Below are positions 26,116-34,735 of a stretch of DNA of 64,000 nt, in pieces. Source of the stretch: Streptococcus suis. Lineage in GTDB: Bacteria > Bacillota > Bacilli > Lactobacillales > Streptococcaceae. Below the pieces are notes generated by a model that was not told where the DNA came from, ran no database searches, and saw only the letters and a program-made list of their open reading frames with translations. Made by a program: the position numbers and the translations under genes. Position 1 is the first letter of the stretch, and every line of letters begins with the position of its first letter. The stretch lies in assembly GCA_002831545.1 (NCBI GenBank), contig CP025095.1:434001-498000 (forward strand), read 5' to 3'.

Positions 26116-28284
26116 ATGAAAAAATTTCTTAGTTTTGAATTTTGGCAAAAATTCGGTAAATGTTTGATGGTCGTGATTGCCGTTATGCCGGCGGCAGGTC
26201 TCATGGTTTCTATCGGAAACTCGATTCCACTAATTAGTCCTGAATCAGAATTGCTCATTCGTATTGGGAATATCATTGCCCAAATCGGTTGGGGGATTAT
26301 CGGAAACCTCCACTTGCTCTTTGCCTTGGCAATCGGTGGTAGCTGGGCTAAGGAGAAGGCTGGCGGTGCTTTCTCAGCAGGTCTTGCCTTCATCTTGATT
26401 AATTTGATAACAGGTCACTTCTTTGGTGTGACGACTGACATGCTTGCAGATGCAGCAGCAACCGTAACCACTGTTTTTGGAACAGAGATTCCAGTTTCAG
26501 GCTACTTCGTCAACATCTTGGGTCAACCTGCTTTGAACATGGGTGTCTTTGTAGGGATTATTGCTGGTTTTGTTGGGGCGACTGCATACAACAAATACTA
26601 CAACTATCGCAAGTTGCCAGATGTATTGACCTTCTTTAACGGCAAACGCTTTGTGCCGTTTGTTGTCATCTATCGTTCTGTCCTTGTAGCGCTAGGATTA
26701 GCTATCTTTTGGCCAGTTGTTCAAACAGGAATCAATAGCTTTGGTAAATGGATTGCAAGCTCACAGGATACAGCACCAATTCTTGCACCTTTTGTTTATG
26801 GTACATTGGAACGTTTGCTTCTTCCATTTGGTTTGCACCACATGTTGACCATTCCAATGAACTACACATCGCTTGGTGGTACCTATGACATCTTGACAGG
26901 TGCTCAAGCAGGTACACAAGTATTTGGTCAAGATCCGCTCTGGTTGGCTTGGATTACAGACTTGATCAACCTCAAAGACGCTGGTGATATGGCTCAGTAC
27001 AATGATCTTCTTGCAAACATTACTCCAGCCCGTTTCAAAGTTGGTCAAATGATTGGTTCATCAGGGATTTTGATGGGATTGACTTACGCTATGTACCGCA
27101 ATGTTGACCCGGATAAGAAGAAAAAATACCGTGGTATGTTCCTTTCATCTGCTGCAGCTGTCTTTTTGACAGGTGTAACAGAACCAATTGAGTTTATGTT
27201 CATGTTTGCAGCAATGCCGCTCTATGTCGTTTATGCTTTTGTACAAGGTGCTGCTTTTGCTATGGCGGATATTGTCAATTTGCGTATGCACTCATTTGGT
27301 AATATCGAATTCCTTACACGTACACCGATGGCGATTAAAGCTGGTATCGGTATGGATGCTTTCAACTTTATCTGGGTAACAGCCCTCTTTGCAGTTGCAA
27401 TGTACTTCATTGCCAACTTTATGATTAAGAAATTCAACCTAGCAACAGCTGGACGCAATGGTAACTATGATACAGAAACAACAGATGTGGTTTCAAATTC
27501 AAACGTAGATACTGCGGATGCTAATTCACAAGTGGTACAAATCATCAACTTGCTTGGTGGTCGTGATAATATCGCAGATGTGGATGCTTGTATGACTCGT
27601 CTTCGCGTAAGTGTCAAAGATGTGGCACAGGTTGGAGATGAAAATGCTTGGAAACAGGCTGGTGCTATGGGCTTGATTATCAAAGACTCAGGTGTTCAAG
27701 CAGTCTATGGACCAAAAGCAGATGTTCTCAAATCAGACATTCAAGACTTACTAGAATCTGGCGTAGCCATCCCTCGTACGGAAATTGTTGCGACTGAAAC
27801 AGTAGTTGAGGAAGCACAATTCAAGGGTGTGGCCGAGGCAGTTTATGCTGTTGCTGAAGGGCAAGCCATTGCCATCACAGAAGTAAAAGATCCGGTCTTT
27901 TCACAAAAAATGATGGGCGACGGTTATGCAGTTGAGCCTAGCTCCGGCAATGTTTACGCACCAGTTTCAGGTATCGTAACCAGTGTCTTCCCAACCAAAC
28001 ACGCTGTCGGTATTTTGTCTGACAAGGGTGTAGAAGTTTTAGTTCACGTTGGTTTAGACACAGTTGCACTAAACGGTGCTCCATTCTCAACTAAGGTAAC
28101 AGATGGTCAACGTGTTGAAGCAGGGGATTTGCTCCTTGTCGCAGATTTGGAAGCCATTCGCTCAGCAGGACGTGAAACAACCATCGTCGTTGCCTTCACA
28201 AACACAGCAGAAATCAAATCTGTCAGCCTTGAAAATCTTGGACAGGTCAGTCAAGATAGCCAAGTTGCGACAGTTGAGTTGTAA
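26116..28284 (+). CDS. PTS permease EIICBA, glucose/maltose family
   Basis: Imports and phosphorylates a glucose-type sugar. Domains in order: EIIC membrane domain (about 1-440, with PFGLHHMLTIPMNY and FLTGVTEPIEFMFMF); EIIB (about 473-555, phospho-Cys in ADVDACMTRLRV); EIIA (about 590-722, phospho-His in LVHVGLDTVALNG). The 722-aa length and single-chain CBA order fit the glucose/maltose (PtsG/MalT) group. The nearby malQP genes and shared operator type favour maltose or glucose, but the substrate cannot be fixed by reading. AGGAGA precedes the ATG. Confidence 0.9.
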   Translation: MKKFLSFEFWQKFGKCLMVVIAVMPAAGLMVSIGNSIPLISPESELLIRIGNIIAQIGWGIIGNLHLLFALAIGGSWAKEKAGGAFSAGLAFILINLITGHFFGVTTDMLADAAATVTTVFGTEIPVSGYFVNILGQPALNMGVFVGIIAGFVGATAYNKYYNYRKLPDVLTFFNGKRFVPFVVIYRSVLVALGLAIFWPVVQTGINSFGKWIASSQDTAPILAPFVYGTLERLLLPFGLHHMLTIPMNYTSLGGTYDILTGAQAGTQVFGQDPLWLAWITDLINLKDAGDMAQYNDLLANITPARFKVGQMIGSSGILMGLTYAMYRNVDPDKKKKYRGMFLSSAAAVFLTGVTEPIEFMFMFAAMPLYVVYAFVQGAAFAMADIVNLRMHSFGNIEFLTRTPMAIKAGIGMDAFNFIWVTALFAVAMYFIANFMIKKFNLATAGRNGNYDTETTDVVSNSNVDTADANSQVVQIINLLGGRDNIADVDACMTRLRVSVKDVAQVGDENAWKQAGAMGLIIKDSGVQAVYGPKADVLKSDIQDLLESGVAIPRTEIVATETVVEEAQFKGVAEAVYAVAEGQAIAITEVKDPVFSQKMMGDGYAVEPSSGNVYAPVSGIVTSVFPTKHAVGILSDKGVEVLVHVGLDTVALNGAPFSTKVTDGQRVEAGDLLLVADLEAIRSAGRETTIVVAFTNTAEIKSVSLENLGQVSQDSQVATVEL

Positions 28285-28288
28285 GATA

Positions 28289-28327
28289 AAAAGACAAGTT
28301 CATGCGAGCTTGTCTTTTGCTTTTAAA
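28289..28327 (+). terminator. Terminator of the PTS operon
   Basis: Stem AAAAGACAAG / CTTGTCTTTT with a 10-nt loop, followed by GCTTTTA. Confidence 0.75.
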
Positions 28328-28331
28328 AATC

Positions 28332-28360
28332 TTCTCAATCCTTGCCATTTATGGTATAAT
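28332..28360 (+). promoter_or_regulatory. yebC promoter
   Basis: Extended -10 TGG-TATAAT (28352-28360). A weak -35 TTCTCA lies at 28332-28337, 17 bp away. Confidence 0.6.
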
Positions 28361-28392
28361 AAAGCGATTTTATAAAATGTAGGAGGTGCCCC

Positions 28393-29109
28393 ATGGGACG
28401 TAAATGGGCCAATATTGTAGCCAAGAAAACCGCAAAAGACGGTGCTAACTCAAAAGTTTACGCCAAATTTGGTGTTGAAATCTATGTAGCAGCGAAAAAG
28501 GGTGACCCAGATCCAGAAACAAACTCAGCGCTGAAATTTGTTATCGACCGTGCTAAGCAAGCGCAGGTTCCAAAACACATCATTGACAAGGCCATTGACA
28601 AGGCAAAAGGAAACACAGACGAAACCTTCGTGGAAGGTCGTTACGAAGGCTTTGGACCAAATGGTTCTATGATTATCGTTGATACCTTGACATCAAACGT
28701 AAACCGTACGGCAGCTAACGTGCGCTCTGCTTTTGGTAAAAACGGCGGTAACATGGGTGCATCTGGTTCTGTATCATTCATGTTTGATAAAAAAGGTGTG
28801 GTTGTCTTTGCTGGTGATGATGCAGATGCCATCTTCGAATTGCTCCTTGAAGCAGATGTCGAAGTGGATGACGTAGAAGCAGAAGACGGCACAATCACTG
28901 TTTATACAGCACCAACTGATTTGCACAAGGCCATCGTGGCACTTAAAGAATCAGGAATCCAAGAGTTCAACGTCACTGAACTTGAAATGATCCCACAATC
29001 AGAAGTATCACTTGAAGGCGATGACCTCGCAACATTTGAAAAACTCTACGACGCCCTCGAAGACGACGAAGACGTCCAAAAAATCTACACAAATGTAGAT
29101 GGCTTTTAA
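28393..29109 (+). CDS. YebC/PmpR (TACO1) family protein
   Basis: The 238-aa protein is a full-length YebC-type protein: [17 protein letters not shown] at the start, [15 protein letters not shown] motif, [15 protein letters not shown] and [12 protein letters not shown]. The family was long annotated as transcriptional regulators; recent work links it to relief of ribosome stalling. AGGAGGTG lies upstream of the ATG. It is monocistronic, ending in a long perfect hairpin that includes its stop codon. Confidence 0.92.
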   Translation: MGRKWANIVAKKTAKDGANSKVYAKFGVEIYVAAKKGDPDPETNSALKFVIDRAKQAQVPKHIIDKAIDKAKGNTDETFVEGRYEGFGPNGSMIIVDTLTSNVNRTAANVRSAFGKNGGNMGASGSVSFMFDKKGVVVFAGDDADAIFELLLEADVEVDDVEAEDGTITVYTAPTDLHKAIVALKESGIQEFNVTELEMIPQSEVSLEGDDLATFEKLYDALEDDEDVQKIYTNVDGF

Positions 29110-29145
29110 TAAAAATGACTGTCCGGGGGACAGTCATTTTTATTA
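29107..29145 (+). terminator. yebC terminator with 18-bp perfect stem
   Basis: TAATAAAAATGACTGTCC pairs perfectly with GGACAGTCATTTTTATTA around a GGG loop. The yebC stop codon is the first three bases of the stem. The symmetry should make it work in both directions. Confidence 0.9.
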
Positions 29146-29360
29146 AAAGGCTGGAAATTGAAATCGTCGGCAGACGATTCTCATTGTACGTGGGACGTCC
29201 TAGAAGGTTGGAAATGAGAACCAGCGGAAGCTGGTTTTCTTTATATTCAAAAGTCCGGGGGACAGTCATTTTTATTAGAAGGCTGGAAATTGGAACTACG
29301 CTAGGCGGTTTTCTTTGTATAAATATCAAAGTTCGAAGTCTGGATTGGAAATTAGAACGG
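29121..29360. repeat. Degenerate hairpin-module repeats after yebC
   Basis: The 40 bp at 29121-29160 recur at 29253-29292 with one difference, starting in the terminator loop. Around them a motif of the form AAGG(C/T)TGGAAATTGA plus a small hairpin occurs at about 29147, 29203, 29279 and 29338. The remaining 29361-29495 shows nothing else I can name. Confidence 0.7.
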
Positions 29361-29495
29361 ACGTTGGGAAATTTTTTAGTGCCAGATTGCCAATTAATAA
29401 CCAACTGTTAAATGTTCAGATTGAAGATGTAAATAAGTTGTTCTAAAAAAATTAGCTATAAGGCGAAACTATAGCATTGTTTAGGAAAAAGCTAT

Positions 29496-29524
29496 TTGAA
29501 AGCTTCTATCTTTTCTGATATGAT
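29496..29524 (+). promoter_or_regulatory. Promoter of the SAM hydrolase - EcfS unit
   Basis: TTGAAA (29496-29501), 17-bp spacer, TATGAT (29519-29524). Confidence 0.6.
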
Positions 29525-29966
29525 AGAGTGGTATTATTTTTAGGAGGAGCTATGTCAAATAATTTACTTGTTTTACAATCAGATTTTGGTTTAGTTGATG
29601 GTGCAGTTTCAGCGATGATTGGTGTTGCTCTTCAGGAGTCGCGTGACCTAGTTGTTCACAACCTCACCCACGATATTACACCCTACAATATTTTTGAGGG
29701 TTCTTATCGCCTTTTTCAGACAGTCGAATACTGGCCGGAGGGGACAACTTTTGTTTCGGTTGTTGATCCGGGAGTTGGTTCAAAACGTAAGAGTGTAGTA
29801 GCTTTGACCGAACAAAATCACTACATTGTAACGCCAGATAATGGGACGCTATCCTTCATCAAAAAATATGTGGGGATAAAGGCGGTTCGAGAAATTTCAG
29901 AGGTGGCCAATCGCCGTGCCAATACAGAACATTCGTACACCTTCCATGGTCGAGATGTTTATGCCT

Positions 29967-30341
29967 GATATGTAAAGCCCTTTGTCAAGTAAAAACAATC
30001 GAACTGATTAAAAAATGAAAAGTATCTAGAAAGAGCCTAGTTCTTAGCTTCGGGCATTGGCCACTCTGATATTCGTGGATTGGTTACCTACAGGTCAATG
30101 GTTCTGCCGCGAGTCCTACTCTCTATAAGCGTGGATCACAATTGTGCCACTTAGTCATTTCGTAGATGACTCAAACCTTGAAGTCCTAAACTCCTTCAAG
30201 ATACTTTCCATTCAAACATGATTTCAATCCTTATTTCTGTCCAAATTCACCCAGTGATTTTGGATAGAAATAGGGATTCCTCATCGCTCTGCGATGATAA
30301 AACTTAATGGTCAAAAGTGTACATGAAAACAAGCGCTAACT
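29967..30341 (-). other. Long non-coding end of the IS110 element; candidate bridge-RNA region
   Basis: These 375 bp have no credible reading frame and are rich in short inverted repeats, for example GTCATTTCGTAGATGAC (30159-30175) and ATCGCTCTGCGAT (30283-30295). In IS110-family elements the long non-coding end encodes the bridge RNA that pairs with donor and target DNA; in IS1111-like members it lies 3' of the transposase, as here. The RNA boundaries and loops cannot be set by eye. Confidence 0.4.
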
Positions 30342-31463
30342 TCAAGCTATTCTTCCTGTCATCATCCCCCAAATAAAACCAGACAATTCTCGTGCAATAG
30401 CTGTTTTAGCAACATTTTGTTTCTTATTTTTTCCTAGAACAAGTGTGCGATAACGTCTTCTTAAGCGTTCATTAGCCTTATCCGCATAAGCAATCACCTC
30501 CACTCGGTTTCCACTTTGTCTCCGTTTCAATTCTTTGGATTTATACCCAATCGTCCCCTTAGCCAATGATTGTGCAGCTTCTATCAGAAGTCGTCTCACA
30601 TGGCTATTCCCAGCTTTGGTGATAGCACCTCTTCTCTCCTTGTCACCGCTAGAATTTTCGTTAGGAGTTAGCCCAAGATAGGAAGCAAAATGTTGAGCTG
30701 TCGCAAAGCGGTTAAAATCACCGATTTCCGTCACAATGGAAAGTGCGGTTAGTGTTTTAATGCCAATAAAGCAAGAGAGCCATGAGACCTTCTCTTGATA
30801 ACTGTCGCTTTGACCCAGTTGCTCAATTCGCGCATCATACCGTTCTATTTGATCTACTAATTTCTCATAGGTCAATAGGTATTCTGTCAAAATCTCTGCG
30901 TAAAGTCCATCAGGATTTAGGGAATGGAGCCAGCGGACATGTTTCTGTGTCCAATTACTGCTTCCCTCGGTATAGCGAAAATCATGTCGGAGACAGAAGG
31001 CAAGAATTTGTTGTTTGATTTTCTTCAGAGCCACTTTGTGGTCTGTTCTCATGCGGATATATTCTTTGACTTGTTCATCCTCAACAGTAGGAATATGAAC
31101 AGGCCGATAGCTACGAAAGGCCAGAGCTTTTGCGAGCTGAGCTGCATCTTTTTTATCAGTCTTAACACGCTTAGATCCTTCCTTCATCACCGTTGTAGGC
31201 GCCATCACGATACAGGGAATCCCGTGAGCTTGTAGCTGGTGATATAGGGTAAATCCAAGACATCCGGCTTCGTAGCCACATAACACTTCTGCATCTTGAC
31301 CATATAAACGACGAAGCTCATTCACATAGTTCACAATATAGCTAACATTTGGACCAACTTTAGTGCTATGTTTGAATTGATTCGCCATCATATCATAATA
31401 GCAGAGTGAAAAACTTTCTTTGTGAACATCCATTCCGATGAAAAGTGTGGTAAAATGAAACAT
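30342..31463 (-). CDS. IS110-family transposase (DEDD recombinase)
   Basis: The 373-aa protein is full length. The N-terminal RuvC-like DEDD domain shows GMDVHKES (first Asp), CGYEAGCLG (Glu) and KTDKKDAAQLA (last Asp pair). The C-terminal Tnp20 domain shows FASYLGLTPNENSSGDKERR, with the catalytic serine, and ITKAGNSHVRRLLIEAA. GGAGG precedes the ATG. No frameshift or stop is seen, so it may be active. Confidence 0.93.
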   Translation of the reverse strand: MFHFTTLFIGMDVHKESFSLCYYDMMANQFKHSTKVGPNVSYIVNYVNELRRLYGQDAEVLCGYEAGCLGFTLYHQLQAHGIPCIVMAPTTVMKEGSKRVKTDKKDAAQLAKALAFRSYRPVHIPTVEDEQVKEYIRMRTDHKVALKKIKQQILAFCLRHDFRYTEGSSNWTQKHVRWLHSLNPDGLYAEILTEYLLTYEKLVDQIERYDARIEQLGQSDSYQEKVSWLSCFIGIKTLTALSIVTEIGDFNRFATAQHFASYLGLTPNENSSGDKERRGAITKAGNSHVRRLLIEAAQSLAKGTIGYKSKELKRRQSGNRVEVIAYADKANERLRRRYRTLVLGKNKKQNVAKTAIARELSGFIWGMMTGRIA

Positions 31464-31625
31464 ATAAGACCTCCAATTGAGTGTGGTAATTCCTGTTAGA
31501 AGTTGATTGTTTTTTTTATTCTAGTGTACAGGTAAATCCACGAATTCTCAACTGGGGGTCTTTACATATTGTCTATACGGGAGCTAATACTATTCAAAAA
31601 ACAAAAACTAACCTATAATAGATTT

Positions 31626-32138
31626 ATGAAACTTACTATCGAACAAACGAAAGAATTAAAAACTTATTTGAAAGATAAAACCTATTCTCCATTTCATAGA
31701 CGACTTCAAGTTATCTTGTTCAGAGCAGAAGGTCTTAGCTATAAGGAAATCACTAACCTCATCGGCTATTCAAAGTATACAATCTGGTCCTTACAGCGCA
31801 AGTACGAACTTGAGGGGATTTCAGCTCTAGTAAGAGAAACGCGAGGTGGACGGAACCGTCAATATTTAACCCTTCAAGAAGAGGAAGCGTTTCTAAAAGA
31901 ACAGTTAACAGCCTCACTAAATGGCGAATTTGTGACGATAAACTCTCTCTATGAAGCTTATCAGAAACGGGTTGGACACCCTACGACCAAGGAAGGATTC
32001 TATGCCATTCTTAAACGCCATGGTTGGCGCAAAGTGACGCCAAGACCAGAACACCCTAAAAAAGCAGACGCCGAAACGATTCTAGCGTCTAAAAATAAAA
32101 TCTTCATTCACGAAAACAGGAAAGCGCTTCAAGAATAG
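31626..32138 (+). CDS. IS630 transposase, N-terminal reading frame (OrfA)
   Basis: The 170-aa product from ATG 31626 carries the helix-turn-helix part (LKTYLKDKTYSPFHRRLQVI ... GLSYKEITNLIGYSKYTIWSLQRKYE) and a second winged helix (INSLYEAYQKRVGHPTTKEG). It ends shortly before the catalytic domain because the frame changes around the A-rich tract at 32091-32100. It is expected to bind the IS ends and is not catalytic alone. Confidence 0.85.
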   Translation: MKLTIEQTKELKTYLKDKTYSPFHRRLQVILFRAEGLSYKEITNLIGYSKYTIWSLQRKYELEGISALVRETRGGRNRQYLTLQEEEAFLKEQLTASLNGEFVTINSLYEAYQKRVGHPTTKEGFYAILKRHGWRKVTPRPEHPKKADAETILASKNKIFIHENRKALQE

Positions 32139-32661
32139 TCGTCGCTATCATAAAGTCAGGCTAATGTATCAAGATGAGGCGGGTTTCGGTCGGATCAGTA
32201 AAATTGGGAAGGCCTGGGCACCAAAAGGGGTGAGACCGCATGTACATAGTCACTATATTCGTGAGTATCGCTATTGCTATGGTGCTGTTGATGCCCATAC
32301 AGGAGAGTCCTTCTTCATTATCGCTGGGGGCTGTAATACAGATTGGATGAATGTTTTTCTCAAACAACTATCTGAAGCTTATCCTGACGATTATATTTTA
32401 TTAGTGATGGACAATGCCGTTTGGCATAAATCAAGTACCTTAGAGAAACCACATAATATTGGTTTTGAGTTTATTCCTCCCTATACTCCTGAAATGAATC
32501 CAATTGAACAAGTTTGGGCTGAGATTCGAAAGAGAGGGTTTAAGAATAAAGCTTTTAAAACACTAGACGATGTGATAAACAAGCTTCAAGAAGTAATACG
32601 AGAGTTAGATTGGTCTATTTTAAAACCAATTGTTAGTAGACAATGGTTTAAAAACACTTGA
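32086..32661 (+). CDS. IS630 transposase, C-terminal catalytic frame (OrfB)
   Basis: A DDE domain in the +1 phase relative to OrfA. The frame opens at 32086, after a TAG at 32083, and reads KIKSSFTKTGKRFKNS before the first in-frame ATG at 32164. Catalytic residues are visible as MYQDEAGFGR (first Asp), LLVMDNAVWHKS (second Asp) and PEMNPIEQVWAEIR (Glu). The product needs fusion to OrfA over the 53-bp overlap to be a normal IS630 transposase. The tract A5-T-A4 could allow slippage, or the element may be dead. Confidence 0.82.
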   Translation, partial: RLKIKSSFTKTGKRFKNSRRYHKVRLMYQDEAGFGRISKIGKAWAPKGVRPHVHSHYIREYRYCYGAVDAHTGESFFIIAGGCNTDWMNVFLKQLSEAYPDDYILLVMDNAVWHKSSTLEKPHNIGFEFIPPYTPEMNPIEQVWAEIRKRGFKNKAFKTLDDVINKLQEVIRELDWSILKPIVSRQWFKNT

Positions 32662-33133
32662 CTGGTTTGCTTTTGATTTTTGTTGAGTATAAATTGGCTT
32701 CTGGACACATTAGCTTTGAAGAAGTTGGTCCAGAATTAAGCGTGGATGAGATTGTGGAAATTCCAACAGTCCCAACGGAAGTTGGTTCGGACTATGTAAA
32801 AGGTGCAATTGATATTCTAGATGTTCGATTCGGCTCGCTTTGGACCTCGATTACGAGGGAAGAATTTTACACCTTGCAACCGCAGTTTAAAGATCGCTTT
32901 GAAGTGACCATATACAATAATGACATGCTTGTGTATCAAAACCAAGTAACCTATGGCAAGTCCTTTGCGGATGTACGTATCGGACACCCATTGATTTATA
33001 TCAATTCCCTCTATCGTGTAGGTGTTGCGATTAATCAGGGCTCATTTGCCAAGGCTTATAATGTCGGTGTAGGTCAAAACTGGCATATTGAAATCAAACG
33101 TATTAGTAATTAAAGAAATTTTAGGAGATAGTT

Positions 33134-33682
33134 ATGAAAAATAATTCAATCAAAACAGTCGTTGCTACTGGTATCGGCGCAGCACTCTTTGTTGTTATTG
33201 GTTTGCTGATTAGTATTCCAACCTTTGTACCAAATACCTACATTCAATTGCAGTATGCAGTTCAGTCGCTCTTGTCAATTGTTTTTGGACCAATTGTTGG
33301 TTTCTTTGTAGGGCTTATTGGTCATGCCTTTATAGACGCACTGCGAGGTGGGTCGCCTTGGTGGTCATGGGTTCTAGCCTCAGCAGTTTTCGGCTTGGTG
33401 TTAGGTTTTGCTAGAAATCGTCTGCGTATTCAAGAAGGAATTTTTGACGGAAAAGATATTTTTGCTTTCAATATTTTTCAAGCAGTAGCTAACCTCATTG
33501 CTTGGGGAGTCATTGCCCCAGTTTTAGATATTCTTATCTATAGTGAGGCGGCGAATAAGGTCTTTGCACAGGGACTTGTGGCAGGTATTGCAAACAGTAT
33601 TACAGTTGCTATTGCAGGGACACTCCTTTTGGCTGTTTATGCAAAATCTCAAACGAAGACAGGTAGTTTGTCTAAAGATTAA
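33134..33682 (+). CDS. ECF transporter S component (UPF0397 family)
   Basis: The 182-aa integral membrane protein has five to six hydrophobic helices and the UPF0397 hallmarks [15 protein letters not shown] near the N-terminus and [24 protein letters not shown]. It is the substrate-binding part of an energy-coupling-factor importer; the substrate of this branch is not established (often annotated as riboflavin-like). AGGAGA precedes the ATG. It follows the broken SAM hydrolase and has its own terminator, while the matching ATPase and EcfT genes lie 3.2 kb downstream. Confidence 0.9.
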   Translation: MKNNSIKTVVATGIGAALFVVIGLLISIPTFVPNTYIQLQYAVQSLLSIVFGPIVGFFVGLIGHAFIDALRGGSPWWSWVLASAVFGLVLGFARNRLRIQEGIFDGKDIFAFNIFQAVANLIAWGVIAPVLDILIYSEAANKVFAQGLVAGIANSITVAIAGTLLLAVYAKSQTKTGSLSKD

Positions 33683-33693
33683 GTTTTTATTTT

Positions 33694-33719
33694 CCCTAGA
33701 AAAAATTCTAGGGTTTTTT
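33694..33719 (+). terminator. Terminator after the ECF S component
   Basis: Stem CCCTAGAA / TTCTAGGG with loop AAAA, followed by TTTTTT. Confidence 0.9.
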
Positions 33720-33789
33720 CAATACCAAAAAATACAAATATGATATAATAATATAAAACAAACAAATACATGTGTTCAAGGGGAGAAGT

Positions 33790-34710
33790 ATGGTCTGGAC
33801 AGAAGAAAAGTTGGGACCGATTATTCATTCTATACTCAATCCTGACGAGGAAGTTTTAAGTCTTTATCAATCGAAAACGACGAAATCAATTTATGGCTGC
33901 ATTCTTTGGAATAATTATTATTATAAGGTTTTCCGAGTTAGTAACCACCCATCACAATCTACATATAAACAGCCAACTTTTTATGATTTCCATGGCGAAT
34001 TTTATATGAAAGGAGCGATTCGGACCTACCTTTACCACACGAACAGTGGGTATGAACTTAGTAAACAATGCTACTACCTTCTTCTCTTTTTTCAAAAGTT
34101 ATGGGATGAAAAGCAAGAGGTAGAGGCGAGTTGGCAAAATGGTAGAATGCAGATTCGCTTAGTGGTTGAAGAAGAGGGGTGGCAAGTCCATTACCGTTTT
34201 CCAGATAATCAGGCAAGGGAGGTTGAACGCTTATTGGCCTCAGGCATGCTGGTGGCCACTCGCTCCTCCAGAAATTTTATCAAGATACGGACGAGTCGTT
34301 TTGTTGCACCGTATATAGCTCTAATCAAACAGCGTCAACTTTATCGAAAAAAGCCGAGTAAAGCTATGCTCCAGTGGGAAAAATACCAAAGTCAACTTAT
34401 TGAAATCCAAAGGACCTATCGGCTAGTGGAGGAAAGTGCTCCGCAAACTTTTTTTGGACACTGGTTGAATAAGGTCCAACTCTATCTCTGCTCTGCCATT
34501 GCCAGCTATTGGGAAGAAGTTATTGAAGGAGTGGAGTGGCAGGAGGCAAGAGAAATCAAAGAGCAAAGGAAAGCCGAGAAGCCACATAATCCTATTGAAG
34601 ATAAATGGAAGGAAAATATTGCTAGACGCCATAAGCGAAAAGTGGACCAACTGATTGGACATGATACCTTGGAAAAACTCCGACAACTGAAAACAGAATT
34701 AGACGACTAA
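33790..34710 (+). CDS. Hypothetical protein, 306 aa
   Basis: Not recognised. A soluble basic protein rich in Trp, Tyr and Arg. The C-terminal 60 residues are highly charged (EQRKAEKPHNP, RRHKRKVDQLIG), possibly nucleic-acid binding. ATG 33790 was chosen because AAGGGGAGAAG lies just before it; a GTG at 33772 would add six residues. An extended -10 (TGA-TATAAT, 33741-33749) provides a promoter. It splits the ECF transporter gene set from its S component. Confidence 0.7.
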   Translation: MVWTEEKLGPIIHSILNPDEEVLSLYQSKTTKSIYGCILWNNYYYKVFRVSNHPSQSTYKQPTFYDFHGEFYMKGAIRTYLYHTNSGYELSKQCYYLLLFFQKLWDEKQEVEASWQNGRMQIRLVVEEEGWQVHYRFPDNQAREVERLLASGMLVATRSSRNFIKIRTSRFVAPYIALIKQRQLYRKKPSKAMLQWEKYQSQLIEIQRTYRLVEESAPQTFFGHWLNKVQLYLCSAIASYWEEVIEGVEWQEAREIKEQRKAEKPHNPIEDKWKENIARRHKRKVDQLIGHDTLEKLRQLKTELDD

Positions 34711-34735
34711 GAAGTTATAGCGAACCTTCAATAAA

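Larger units (their letters stand above)
29967..31572 (-). mobile_element. IS110-family insertion sequence (IS1111-like layout)
   Basis: About 1606 bp, bounded on both sides by CT (29965-29966 and 31573-31574). Subterminal 10-bp inverted repeats are ATATGTAAAG (29968-29977) and CTTTACATAT (31560-31569). It holds one transposase on the minus strand, 109 bp of non-coding DNA upstream of that gene and 375 bp downstream. Subterminal inverted repeats and a long 3' non-coding end are features of the IS1111 group. Confidence 0.88.
31588..32689 (+). mobile_element. IS630-family insertion sequence
   Basis: About 1102 bp. Imperfect 26-bp terminal inverted repeats start TACTATTCAAAAAACAAAAA on the left and, reversed, TACTCAACAAAAATCAAAAG on the right (20 of 26 positions match). 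It is flanked by TAA at 31585-31587 and 32690-32692, including the TA duplication expected for IS630/mariner elements. It carries a transposase in two reading frames. Confidence 0.88.
29552..33113 (+). pseudogene. SAM hydrolase (DUF62 / SAM hydroxide adenosyltransferase), broken by two IS elements
   Basis: The gene survives as three pieces: 29552-29966 (start to ...FHGRDVYA), 31573-31587 (the codons for YTGA), and 32690-33113 (KLASGHISFEEV... to the stop). Joined in silico, with the duplicated target bases removed, they restore one continuous frame of a DUF62 protein, with QSDFG at the N-terminus and IYNNDMLVYQNQVTYGKSFADV in the C-terminal domain. An IS110 sits between pieces 1 and 2, and an IS630 between 2 and 3. 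The family hydrolyses S-adenosylmethionine to adenosine and methionine. AGGAGG precedes ATG 29552. The gene heads the unit that also carries the ECF S component, so loss and polar effects are expected. Confidence 0.9.

Noticed and set aside
29115..29411. 98-codon open frame after yebC
   Set aside because: It runs through a terminator stem and the degenerate hairpin modules, and the translation is low-complexity with repeated RRLE-type segments that follow the DNA repeat.
31626..32661. Programmed -1 frameshift joining IS630 OrfA and OrfB
   Set aside because: The phases do not fit: OrfB is +1 relative to OrfA. Other recoding or a mutation is needed.
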